DNA of 17,378 nucleotides, taken from assembly GCA_016203335.1 (NCBI GenBank), contig JACQNA010000054.1, forward strand, positions 1-17,378. Direction: 5' to 3'. Position numbers and translations under genes: made by a program. The notes beneath the pieces were generated by a model. It was not told the origin of the DNA and did not search any database. It saw nothing but the letters and a program-made list of their open reading frames with translations. Shown here one piece after another: positions 5,768 through 12,897 of this stretch; within the stretch, counting starts at the first letter, position 1, and the number at the start of each line of letters is the position of its first letter. The stretch comes from Candidatus Woesearchaeota archaeon (GTDB lineage: Archaea; Nanobdellota; Nanobdellia; Woesearchaeales; JACQNA01).

Positions 5768-6010
5768 ATGGAACAGGCATTGGCCCATGAATTAGTACGA
5801 TTCCAATCCGATTTTCTCTTCTTTCAAAAAGAGGTTGGTAAACTAAGAAAACAATACTTAAATAAGTTTATTGCAGTTCAAGATAGTAGGATTATTGGTT
5901 CTGCTTCCTCAATAGAAGAATTGAAACAAGAGTTAGATAAAAAGAATGTTGATATCTCGCAAGTAGTTGTAGAGTTTGTTTCTGAGGAAGAGAATTTTAT
6001 GGTGTTATGA
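5768..6010 (+). CDS. DUF5678-like small protein
   Basis: This 80-aa soluble protein has unknown function. After a helical N-terminus (residues 1-30), the part from about 31 (NKFIAVQDSRIIGSASSIEE) to the end (VVVEFVSEEENFMVL) resembles the DUF5678 pattern. That pattern is a strand with FIAV, a turn, a strand with IIGSA, a helix, and a final VVVEFV strand. It has a leaderless-type promoter and is immediately followed by a retropepsin-like gene, with stop and start codons abutting (TGA then ATG). The tight pairing suggests the two products act together. Base composition is AT-rich compared with the flanking core genes. The DUF match is by eye. Confidence 0.72.
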   Translation: MEQALAHELVRFQSDFLFFQKEVGKLRKQYLNKFIAVQDSRIIGSASSIEELKQELDKKNVDISQVVVEFVSEEENFMVL

Positions 6011-6448
6011 ATGCCCATTAAGATCCCATTATTCAAGGCAAAAAGTTTAGGCTTTGAGAGGGATATGGTAACTTTTTTCGTCCAATACGGGGCGTTTAGA
6101 GTGATAACATCAGCAATTGTTGATACGGGATGCCCCTTTACCATCTTAAATGAGAACTCGGTAAAGAGAAGCAGGATACCTTACCATGACCAGAGCGATA
6201 GTGGTCCTGTTTTAATAGGAAACATACAGCTTCAGCTAAAAGAATTGGGTGTTTGTAAATTGTATTTTCGTGACGAAAAGAATCAATTGACAACTTTTGA
6301 ACAAATGGTATATGTAGGAATCCCCATGGTTAAAGGGTACCTTGCACAAGAGCTGCCAAGTTTTCTCGGTAAGGATTTTTTGAATAGCCATTCGCTTTCA
6401 ATCATAAACAAAAAAGGCGAAATCTGTTTATTAAAAGAAGATGAATAG
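6011..6448 (+). CDS. retropepsin-like aspartic protease, single domain
   Basis: This 145-aa protein has the layout of a clan AA (retroviral-type) aspartic protease. The catalytic motif is Asp38-Thr39-Gly40 inside AIVDTGCPFTIL, preceded by a beta-rich N-terminus. The second family hallmark, FLGKDFLNSHSLSI (118-131), stands near the C-terminus like the ILGRDFL motif of retropepsins. One catalytic Asp per chain means it must dimerise to be active. No signal peptide or membrane segment is visible, so it should act in the cytoplasm. The ATG directly follows the stop of the DUF5678-like gene, and GGTG at 6001-6004 may serve as ribosome site. The substrate is unknown; the partner protein is a candidate. 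Its AT-richness suggests an accessory origin. Confidence 0.8.
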   Translation: MPIKIPLFKAKSLGFERDMVTFFVQYGAFRVITSAIVDTGCPFTILNENSVKRSRIPYHDQSDSGPVLIGNIQLQLKELGVCKLYFRDEKNQLTTFEQMVYVGIPMVKGYLAQELPSFLGKDFLNSHSLSIINKKGEICLLKEDE

Positions 6449-6461
6449 TCAATCCAAAACC

Positions 6462-6468
6462 TTATAAA
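6462..6468 (+). promoter_or_regulatory. TATA box of the FKBP gene
   Basis: TTATAAA is centred about 26 nt before the ATG at 6491. No ribosome site lies between, so the mRNA is probably leaderless. Confidence 0.6.
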
Positions 6469-6490
6469 CTTCCCGCTATTCTGCATTTCC

Positions 6491-7186
6491 ATGAACATCC
6501 AAAAGGGTGACTTCATCCAGGTGGAATATACGGGAAGAACAGCCGACGACAACGAGATTTTTGACACCACTGATGAAGCGCTTGCCAAGGAGCATGATGC
6601 CCATGCCGAGCATGCAACATACGGCCCGATAACCATCTGCGTGGGAGAAGGACATCTCCTTCCGGGACTGGAGCAGCAGCTGATCGGTAGGGAGATTGGC
6701 GAGTACGACATCATATTATCTCCAGAGCAGGGATTCGGCAAGAAGGATGCCAAGCTGCTCCGCATGATTCCTGCATCAGCATTCCAGAAGCAGCAGATTG
6801 CGCCCTACCCCGGGCTGCATATCAACATTGACGGCGTTCTTGGCGTGGTGAAGACAGCAGGCGGCGGCCGCACTATTGTGGATTTCAACCATCCGCTGGC
6901 AGGCAGGGAACTGAAGTACCTGGTGAAGATTATCGCCAAGGTGGATGACAAGCAGCAGCAGCTTGCTGCCCTCTATGAGGGAATGTTCCGGGCGCCGAGG
7001 GAAAGCTACCAGATAGCCGTAACCGGGAATCAGGCGACGATCACCACCATCCCCATTCCGCAGCAGCTCCAGCAGCAGTTCGCGGAAAAGGCAGAGGCAC
7101 GAACTGGTATTACAGTACTCTTTGCTGAGGAGAAACAGCAGCGCAGGCAGCCGGCAGAGCCACCGGCATCGTCAGCACTATCATAA
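6491..7186 (+). CDS. long-type FKBP peptidyl-prolyl cis-trans isomerase
   Basis: This is a cytosolic prolyl isomerase with chaperone activity, related to archaeal FKBP26 and bacterial SlyD. The 231-aa chain has three parts. The split FKBP core runs over residues 1-85 (MNIQKGDFIQVEYTGR, EIFDTT, then GHLLPGLEQQLIGREIGEYDI) and resumes at about 129-150 (VDFNHPLAGRELKYLVKI). The insert-in-flap chaperone domain lies between, about 86-128. A C-terminal extension from about 151 (VDDKQQQLAALYEG) matches the extra domain of the long archaeal type and ends in a Gln/Pro/Ala-rich tail likely to be disordered. The promoter is leaderless. It stands next to ftsZ, but with separate promoters. Base composition returns to the GC-richer core type here. 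Substrate range is not deducible. Confidence 0.92.
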   Translation: MNIQKGDFIQVEYTGRTADDNEIFDTTDEALAKEHDAHAEHATYGPITICVGEGHLLPGLEQQLIGREIGEYDIILSPEQGFGKKDAKLLRMIPASAFQKQQIAPYPGLHINIDGVLGVVKTAGGGRTIVDFNHPLAGRELKYLVKIIAKVDDKQQQLAALYEGMFRAPRESYQIAVTGNQATITTIPIPQQLQQQFAEKAEARTGITVLFAEEKQQRRQPAEPPASSALS

Positions 7187-7244
7187 TACATTTGTCAGTA
7201 AAAACGGAGCGTATTTATTCAGGAATAGTAATAGTAGCACAAAG

Positions 7245-7252
7245 TTTATATA
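7245..7252 (+). promoter_or_regulatory. TATA box of ftsZ
   Basis: TTTATATA lies about 48 nt upstream of the chosen ftsZ start, giving an expected leader of about 24 nt that includes the ribosome site. Confidence 0.6.
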
Positions 7253-7285
7253 GAAGTGCCACATGAGCAGCACGAGGCAGCCGCA

Positions 7286-7291
7286 GAGGGG
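7286..7291 (+). promoter_or_regulatory. Shine-Dalgarno site of ftsZ
   Basis: GAGGGG stands 5 nt before the ATG at 7297 and supports the longest frame as the true start. Confidence 0.5.
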
Positions 7292-7296
7292 AACAA

Positions 7297-8520
7297 ATGG
7301 ACGACGTGCATGACCCTGCGCATTTTGAGCGGCTCCGCCAGAGAGAGATTGATCGGCTGCATGCAGCCGACGCAGCGCAGGCAATACCGCAGGCAGCACC
7401 GGAGACGACGATGGCGCAGCCAGACCCAAAAAAGATGAGTGAGAATATTGAAGTCCGGCAGGCACGGAAAGAAAACCTGATGGACGCTGAGCTTGAGGCA
7501 TTGCTTGCCCAGCACCGCGCCACGATTAAGGTCGCGGGATGCGGCGGCGCAGGCAACAACACGATTAACCGCATCACCGAAGTCGGCATCAGCGGAGCCG
7601 AGACCATCGCATTGAATACTGATGCGCAAGACCTTCTCTATACCACTTCAGACAAAAAGATCCTGATCGGCAAGGATGTCACCAAGGGATTGGGCGCAGG
7701 CTCCATCCCCCAGATAGGAGAGGAGGCTGCCCGTGAAAGCGAGAAGGACATCAAGGAGGCATTGCAGAATGCAGACATGGTGTTCATCACCTGCGGCCTG
7801 GGAGGGGGAACAGGAACCGGCTCTGCTCCGGTTGTTGCAGAGGTCGCCAAAAAGGTCGGTGCCCTGACCGTTGCCATTGTTACTCTTCCCTTTGTGATGG
7901 AAGGCAATAGGAGATATGAAAACGCAGTCATGGGCCTGGAAAAGCTGGAGAACCTGGTTGATACATTGATTGTCATCCCCAATGACAAGCTGCTGGAGCT
8001 TGCCCCGGATTTGCCGCTGCACACTGCCTTTAAGGTCGCTGATGAGATTCTGACAAATGCAGTCAAGGGGATTGCCGAGCTGGTCACCAAGCCGGGATTA
8101 GTCAACCTGGACTTTGCAGATATCCGCACCATCATGGGCAAGGGCGGAGTTGCGTTGATTGGGGTAGGAGAATCAGACACCGAGAACCGCGCGACAGAAG
8201 CTGTTGAGAAAGCCCTCAACAATCCCCTGCTCGACGTGGACATCACCAATGCCTCAGGCGCGCTCATCAATGTTGCCGGCGGGACAGACATGACGCTCAA
8301 TGAGGCAAGAAAAGTGGTCGAGACCGTCTCCGAGCGCCTCTCGCCGGAAGCACGGATTATCTGGGGCGCGCAGATTTCTGAGGACTTGGAAGGCTTTATC
8401 CGCACCATGCTAATCATCACCGGGGTGAAATCCAACCAGATATTCGGCAAGGAGAAAAAGGTCTCTGACAAGCGGAAATCAGACATTGAGAATGAGCTGG
8501 GGATTGAGTTTGCGGATTAA
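7297..8520 (+). CDS. ftsZ: cell-division GTPase FtsZ
   Basis: This tubulin-like GTPase polymerises into the cytokinetic ring under the membrane. In the 407-aa chain the GTPase core begins near residue 76 (IKVAGCGGAGNN). The tubulin signature GGGTGTG is at 169-175, VTLPF at 195-199, and the T7 catalytic loop NLDFAD at 270-275, so polymerisation-linked GTP hydrolysis should be intact. The chain ends in NELGIEFAD, like the short C-terminal peptide of archaeal FtsZ. The N-terminal extension is long (about 75 residues, charged and Ala/Gln-rich). In-frame ATGs at residues 39 and 47 are possible alternatives; the one at 39 has GGAG before it. The first ATG is preferred for its promoter and ribosome site. 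It is convergent with the surface-protein operon, separated by 17 bp. Confidence 0.95.
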   Translation: MDDVHDPAHFERLRQREIDRLHAADAAQAIPQAAPETTMAQPDPKKMSENIEVRQARKENLMDAELEALLAQHRATIKVAGCGGAGNNTINRITEVGISGAETIALNTDAQDLLYTTSDKKILIGKDVTKGLGAGSIPQIGEEAARESEKDIKEALQNADMVFITCGLGGGTGTGSAPVVAEVAKKVGALTVAIVTLPFVMEGNRRYENAVMGLEKLENLVDTLIVIPNDKLLELAPDLPLHTAFKVADEILTNAVKGIAELVTKPGLVNLDFADIRTIMGKGGVALIGVGESDTENRATEAVEKALNNPLLDVDITNASGALINVAGGTDMTLNEARKVVETVSERLSPEARIIWGAQISEDLEGFIRTMLIITGVKSNQIFGKEKKVSDKRKSDIENELGIEFAD

Positions 8521-8540
8521 GTTTCTTATTTTCTTATTTA
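8521..8540 (+). terminator. T-rich terminator after ftsZ
   Basis: The bases after the ftsZ stop are dominated by T-runs (GTTTCTTATTTTCTTATTTA), the usual form of an archaeal intrinsic terminator. They fill the short gap to the convergent gene and overlap its stop codon. Confidence 0.4.
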
Positions 8541-8837
8541 GTCTCTCCAGAACAGGAATATCCGCTTGAAGAAGCTCACCACTGGCTGCAGGAAGCTGGA
8601 TCCAGTCTGTGCAATCGCCGAGCCGGTGATTGCAGCAGCAGCAGTGGTATCCTCGGCAGTCTCATTCGCCGTGTTCTGGGCTGTCTGTTGGGCTGTCTGC
8701 TGCGCGCTCCTATTTGCCTCAGACTCATCTACCACAAAAAAGCCAGTAATCTGTGCAGCGATGACACTGTCTACAGAAAGCGCAATGACGAACAGCGCCA
8801 GGAGCAATTTACCGCTTTCTGGGTTTGCGTAGCTCAT
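8538..8837 (-). CDS. small membrane/secreted protein with AxxT tetrapeptide repeats
   Basis: I recognise no family for this 99-aa protein. Residues 10-28 (KLLLALFVIALSVDSVIAA) form a signal peptide or membrane anchor, followed by QITGFFVVDE. Residues 45-64 are a perfect run of tetrapeptides, AQQT-AQQT-AQNT-ANET-AEDT. The end is hydrophobic then basic/aromatic (FLQPVVSFFKRIFLFWRD) and may lie on or in the membrane. Two N-glycosylation sequons are present (NRS at 42, NET at 58). Its ATG overlaps the 194-aa gene by 29 nt, so translation is probably coupled. An in-frame TTG at 8807, just past that gene's stop, is a weaker alternative start. It is the last gene of the surface operon and may be a small accessory of the complex. 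Confidence 0.7.
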   Translation of the reverse strand: MSYANPESGKLLLALFVIALSVDSVIAAQITGFFVVDESEANRSAQQTAQQTAQNTANETAEDTTAAAAITGSAIAQTGSSFLQPVVSFFKRIFLFWRD

Positions 8838-9393
8838 AAAGGACGATGACTAATACCACTGCCAGCCCGGTAATCACCAGGATAATCGCAGACAGGGGGA
8901 TGGTAATGCCAGCCGGCTCCTCCTCAGCAGGCGGGATATACGCAGGCACATACTGGTTCTCCCTGCTCCGCTCTCCCACAACATGCACGGTCATGGGGAT
9001 ATTGCAGTAGGTTGCCCGGACGGTTGCTCCTTCAGCCTGCTCAGGGAGGATATCGTTGCAGGTGACGCAGAATCGCTGGCCGTAGTCTCCAGAAGAGAGG
9101 GCAGCAATAGCAGTGCCGCCCACCTGGCCGATCTTCTTTCCTTTGACGCGGAGCGGATTGCTGTCTAAAGTGATGGTGATGCCGTCAAACGAGGATAAAC
9201 CAACAGTGCATTCCATGTCATAGGAGTTCTGCGTTGCATCAATCCCGAATTTGAACCTGCCGGACTCTCCGGTAAGCAGCTCCAGCTCATTGGGATAGCT
9301 CACTCCCCAGGAGGCGAATGCAATAGGGACAAGGAGCAATGCCATGCATAAGGATATTGTGTGCCTCTTCATTCCCTTCATTATGGTGCTCAT
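8809..9393 (-). CDS. type I membrane protein with an extracellular beta domain
   Basis: This 194-aa protein has an N-terminal signal peptide (about 1-28, with SLCMALLLVPIAFA), an exported domain (about 29-145) and a Pro/Glu-rich stalk (149-160). A single membrane span at about 162-186 and a basic cytosolic tail RKPRKR follow. It is anchored with the domain outside the cell. The exported domain looks beta-rich and has four cysteines (62, 109, 112, 130), including a CxxC. It contains no N-x-S/T sequon, in sharp contrast with the 746-aa protein just upstream. A good AGGAGA ribosome site at 9401-9406 supports the ATG at 9393. It lies 21 bp after the 746-aa gene. I do not recognise the family. The context suggests a membrane holder for the secreted proteins of the operon, which is inference. 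Confidence 0.8.
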   Translation of the reverse strand: MSTIMKGMKRHTISLCMALLLVPIAFASWGVSYPNELELLTGESGRFKFGIDATQNSYDMECTVGLSSFDGITITLDSNPLRVKGKKIGQVGGTAIAALSSGDYGQRFCVTCNDILPEQAEGATVRATYCNIPMTVHVVGERSRENQYVPAYIPPAEEEPAGITIPLSAIILVITGLAVVLVIVLYELRKPRKR

Positions 9394-9400
9394 CAGTGGT

Positions 9401-9406
9401 TCTCCT
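9401..9406 (-). promoter_or_regulatory. Shine-Dalgarno site of the 194-aa gene
   Basis: The minus strand reads AGGAGA, 7 nt before the ATG at 9393. It selects this ATG over the in-frame ATGs at codons 5 and 8. Confidence 0.6.
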
Positions 9407-9414
9407 TTAAATAC

Positions 9415-10626
9415 TTATTCCACAACATAGGTTATGGTTGCGGAATAGGTTCCTGCGCCCAGCCCGGCAACCGGGTAGATGTGCCAGTTGGTGTTCATGG
9501 TTTCATTTAAGTATATTGAGTCACATTCTTTTACTGCGCATACTACCAACCCTGTGGAATGGTTAAAATATCCTGCAGTCGTATTCGTGATGTTCAGGGG
9601 TGGTATAGACTGGGTCTCATTATTCTCTCCTGTTGCATTGGTGTCATCATCCAGCAGGAAGTCCCATCCTTGCAATGTCCAGTTCTTTGCTGCCAATGAC
9701 CGGGTAAAGTCAGTCGAGTTCCATCTCAGAAAGACAATCTGATTGCCGTAATTGGTCATGGTATAATTGGTAGTGCCGGGGTTCCATTCTTCCAGTGCAA
9801 TCGTGCCATCTCCTACCGTGATGCTTGCCGGGAAGTTTGTCGCTTTCAGCGCATTGTATTGCCAGGTGCCGTTGCTCTCATTGTCCGGAAGCAGCGATCT
9901 TCTCATGGACTGGGATGTCGCGTTGATATGGTACAGGTAGCTGCTGTTCGCCACAAAGAATTGCGGGGTGACATTGGTGAGGTTAGTAGTGAATATCCAC
10001 TGGCAGGAGGTGCTGCTTCCTTTTCTGGAAACTGTATCAACCGGGATGGTGAAATTAGTATTGGTAATCTCCCCGCAGTTCGGCTTTGCCGTGGAGTTGA
10101 GGCAGAGGTATAGGGTGAGCTTGCCATAATCCTTCACATCGCAGTCTGCATCAGTGTCCAGGGTAGTGATATTCACTGCCAGGGTAATGTTTGTCCCTGA
10201 TGTTGGGGTAAAGACGCAGGAAGCTGATTTGCTGCAGTTGGTATAGATTGCCAGATTGTTGTTGTCAGACATGTACACATCAGTAATGTCCGGCAGGTTG
10301 TCATAGAGGAGGAATGAGGTGGTGTAATTTCCACGGTCAATGCCGGATGCAGTATTATTCGCCCAGAGGGTGACATAATAGGTCTCATTCGCCCATCCCT
10401 GCTGCAATCCATCAGTGCTGTAGTTCAGGGTGAGATTGAATATATTATCGCTCTTGTTGGATGCCTGCCTGAATTCTCCAAAAATCTCCGAGCCGTTCTC
10501 TGTGATGCCCACTACGATATGGTAGAGTATGCTGTCCCCATCCAGCTCCAGCGAGCTGTTCCAGCTCACATGGAAGCTCTGGTTGTGGACGCTGGTGACA
10601 TTGAAATTATTTGGCCGGGTAGGGAT
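9415..10626 (-). repeat. shared C-terminal surface module, copy in the 746-aa protein
   Basis: This codes about 403 residues that align end to end with the module at 11689-12897. Conserved landmarks include SDNNNLA-x-YTNC, YGKLTL, SRKG/TRKG, PQFFV, MTNYGNQ, FLRWNSTDFTR, NWTL-x-GWDFLLDDD and the last residues GTYS-x-x-ITY. It is the most diverged of the three copies at both DNA and protein level. Confidence 0.9.
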
Positions 10627-11655
10627 ATAGTCAGTGAGCATGAATGAGTATTTCGTCGTGCTATTAGTAACCCCTGCAAGCTGGTCAGTGGCATTGAGCA
10701 GCACAAAGTAGGTGCGGTTTGCATAGGCATCATTGAGGGTGAGGTTCCAGGGCAGGGGGTTAGTAACAGAAACATTGGTGCCCAGATTGGTTTCATTCAC
10801 CCGGGTATTGGTGTGGGTGCCCGTAGAGTTATCTCCGACATGCACGGTAAAGGTTAGATTGCCGTCCCTCGGGCAGCGGTCAGCGCCCGTGCCGTCGTCA
10901 TAATCAATCCCCCGCCATCCTAAGCTGGGAAACTGGGAGTGCGTAGCAGTCGTATTAAAGCCTTCAATCGTTGGAAAATGGTTGATAATGCTCACGTTAA
11001 ACTTGATGATGTTCGAGCGGTTATTTGTCGTCTGCCCGTCAAATGCCATTAATGCGCCAAAGCTGAGGTTTGTCTCCCCATAATACCCTACCCCTGTCCC
11101 ATTGTCCCGCTTGTTGGGCAGCCGGATGCCAGTAGTATTGTCATTCACCGCAGCGCTCTCATTCCAGAGGTTGAGCAGGTCGCAATAGGTCGCATTGGGC
11201 TGCGGAGAGCTGTCTATCGCATCAATGTTTGCCTTGGTGGAAGCGAGGCAGATGAATGTGGAAACTGAATCCCCATTCACATCAGACTCATTCCAGCGGA
11301 GGGTTGCGTTCAGCATATGGGTGGTGAAGCTGAGGTTAGCCGGGTTGCCCAGATCAAAATTGTTTCCGCCGCATCCCACATCTGCATCTTGTACCTGCGG
11401 CCCGGTGGGATCAAAGGGAGCGCTCTGGCCAATTGCAAATTCAGCTGCCGAGGTTGGCGCACGGACAATCGTTGCCTGGGAGAGTATGATCAGGATCAGG
11501 ATGTATATCTGGAGCACTGCTGCTGAGGGAAAGCGGCGTGCAAGGATGCAGAATAAAGTATAGATATTCTCACTCCTTTTTTCCTTCATGCCGGCCTGGC
11601 TCCGAATATGCGTGCTATTTTGGTGTTTCCCTGATATATAAGTCTTATGGTGCAT
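9415..11655 (-). CDS. large secreted surface glycoprotein with shared C-terminal module
   Basis: This 746-aa extracellular protein has a signal/anchor segment at about 45-66 (AAVLQIYILILIILSQATIV). Residues 100-340 contain at least two FN3/Ig-like units, each with a W-x-x-x-D-x-(D/N)-G pattern (LRWNESDVNGD, LGWRGIDYDDG). Residues 344-746 (nt 9415-10626) match the C-terminal 402 residues of the upstream 1773-aa protein along the whole length. That module holds an FN3-like unit, a Cys-containing beta region (YTNCSKSASC, LTLYLCLNSTAKPNCGE) and a final domain ending GTYSATITYVVE. I count roughly 50 N-x-S/T sequons, so heavy N-glycosylation is likely. No C-terminal membrane span or known sorting motif is present. 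GGAG at 11663-11666 supports the first ATG. An ATG at codon 23, with a TATA-like TTATATAT upstream at 11635-11642, is an alternative giving a more normal signal peptide. Confidence 0.85.
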   Translation of the reverse strand: MHHKTYISGKHQNSTHIRSQAGMKEKRSENIYTLFCILARRFPSAAVLQIYILILIILSQATIVRAPTSAAEFAIGQSAPFDPTGPQVQDADVGCGGNNFDLGNPANLSFTTHMLNATLRWNESDVNGDSVSTFICLASTKANIDAIDSSPQPNATYCDLLNLWNESAAVNDNTTGIRLPNKRDNGTGVGYYGETNLSFGALMAFDGQTTNNRSNIIKFNVSIINHFPTIEGFNTTATHSQFPSLGWRGIDYDDGTGADRCPRDGNLTFTVHVGDNSTGTHTNTRVNETNLGTNVSVTNPLPWNLTLNDAYANRTYFVLLNATDQLAGVTNSTTKYSFMLTDYIPTRPNNFNVTSVHNQSFHVSWNSSLELDGDSILYHIVVGITENGSEIFGEFRQASNKSDNIFNLTLNYSTDGLQQGWANETYYVTLWANNTASGIDRGNYTTSFLLYDNLPDITDVYMSDNNNLAIYTNCSKSASCVFTPTSGTNITLAVNITTLDTDADCDVKDYGKLTLYLCLNSTAKPNCGEITNTNFTIPVDTVSRKGSSTSCQWIFTTNLTNVTPQFFVANSSYLYHINATSQSMRRSLLPDNESNGTWQYNALKATNFPASITVGDGTIALEEWNPGTTNYTMTNYGNQIVFLRWNSTDFTRSLAAKNWTLQGWDFLLDDDTNATGENNETQSIPPLNITNTTAGYFNHSTGLVVCAVKECDSIYLNETMNTNWHIYPVAGLGAGTYSATITYVVE

Positions 11656-11662
11656 ATTGTTA

Positions 11663-11666
11663 CTCC
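11663..11666 (-). promoter_or_regulatory. Shine-Dalgarno site of the 746-aa gene
   Basis: The minus strand reads GGAG, 7 nt before the ATG at 11655, inside the 33-bp gap after the 1773-aa gene. It favours the first ATG over the one at codon 23. Confidence 0.45.
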
Positions 11667-11688
11667 ATGTATGTAGTATTATGAATCA

Positions 11689-12897
11689 TCATTCCACCAG
11701 ATACGTGATAACTCCGCTGTACGTCCCGCTCTTCAGCCCCAGCGGCGGATAGATATGCCAGTAGGTGTTTAGGGTGTCATTCAGGGGAACGGCATTGCAC
11801 TCCTTGCTGACGCATACCTCTAATCCAGTGGAATGGTTGAAATATTCTGCAGTGGTATTTGTTAAGTTCAATGGCGGAATCTTACCAGTAACAGAATCAT
11901 CATTGATATGATCAGCATCATCATCCAGCAGGAAGTCCCATCCTGTTAATGTCCAGTTCTTGTCAGCCCCTGCCCGGGTGAAGTCAGTGGAGTTCCATCT
12001 GAGGAATACCACCTGATTGCCATAGTTCGTCATGTTATAGGTGCTGTTGCCGTCGTTCCACTGCCCGAGCTGGGTGTCGCCATCTCCCAGCGTGATGCTG
12101 CTGGGGAAGGTGACTGCCTTTAATGCGTTGTAGCGCCACGTTCCGTTGGTTTGATTATCCCGATCAAGCGAGCGGAATCCGGACTGTGATGTTGCATTGA
12201 TATAGTAGAGGTAACTCCCGTTCACCACAAAGAACTGGGGGGTGATATTTGTCAGATTAGTGGCAAATGTCCACTCGCAGGAGCTGCTCGTTCCCTTCCT
12301 GGTGGCTGTGTCTACCGCAAAGGTAAAGTTGGCATTGGTGACATCCCCACAGCCCGGCTTCGCTGTTGAGTTCAGGCAGAGGAACAAAGTCAGCTTGCCG
12401 TACTCTGCAGCACTGGTGCAGTCATTATCGGCGTCTATGGTAGTGATGTTCACCGCTAATGTGATATTTGATCCTGAAACAGGATTAAATGCGCAGGCAG
12501 CAGAGCCAGTGCAGTTAGTATACGCTGCAAGATTGTTATTGTCAGACATAAGGACATCAGTCACATCAGGCAGCTTGTCAAAGAGGATGAAAGATGGCGT
12601 ATAGTTGTTTATGCTGGTGCTGGACGCTGATGTCGCCCATAAAGCCATATAGATAGTCTCATTGGCCCAGCCCTGTGCCAACCCATCATTGCTGTAATTC
12701 AGCGTCATGTTAAAGAAATTGTTGCTCTTGTTGGTGAGCTGCACCCGCTCTGCAAAGATATCTGTTCCGTTGACGGTAGTGCCTGCAGTGATGTGGTAGG
12801 TGATATCATCTCCGTCAGGATCAGCGCTGCTCCAGCTGGCCTGGAAGCTCCGGTTATGGCTCTGGCTCACATTGAAGCTTGATGGCGTTGCTGGCCT
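11689..12897 (-). repeat. shared C-terminal surface module, copy in the 1773-aa protein
   Basis: This codes residues 1372-1773. The last 122 codons are about 92% identical in DNA to the partial gene at the right edge (about 28 differences over 366 aligned positions, counted by hand). The full length is clearly homologous to the end of the 746-aa protein. Confidence 0.9.
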
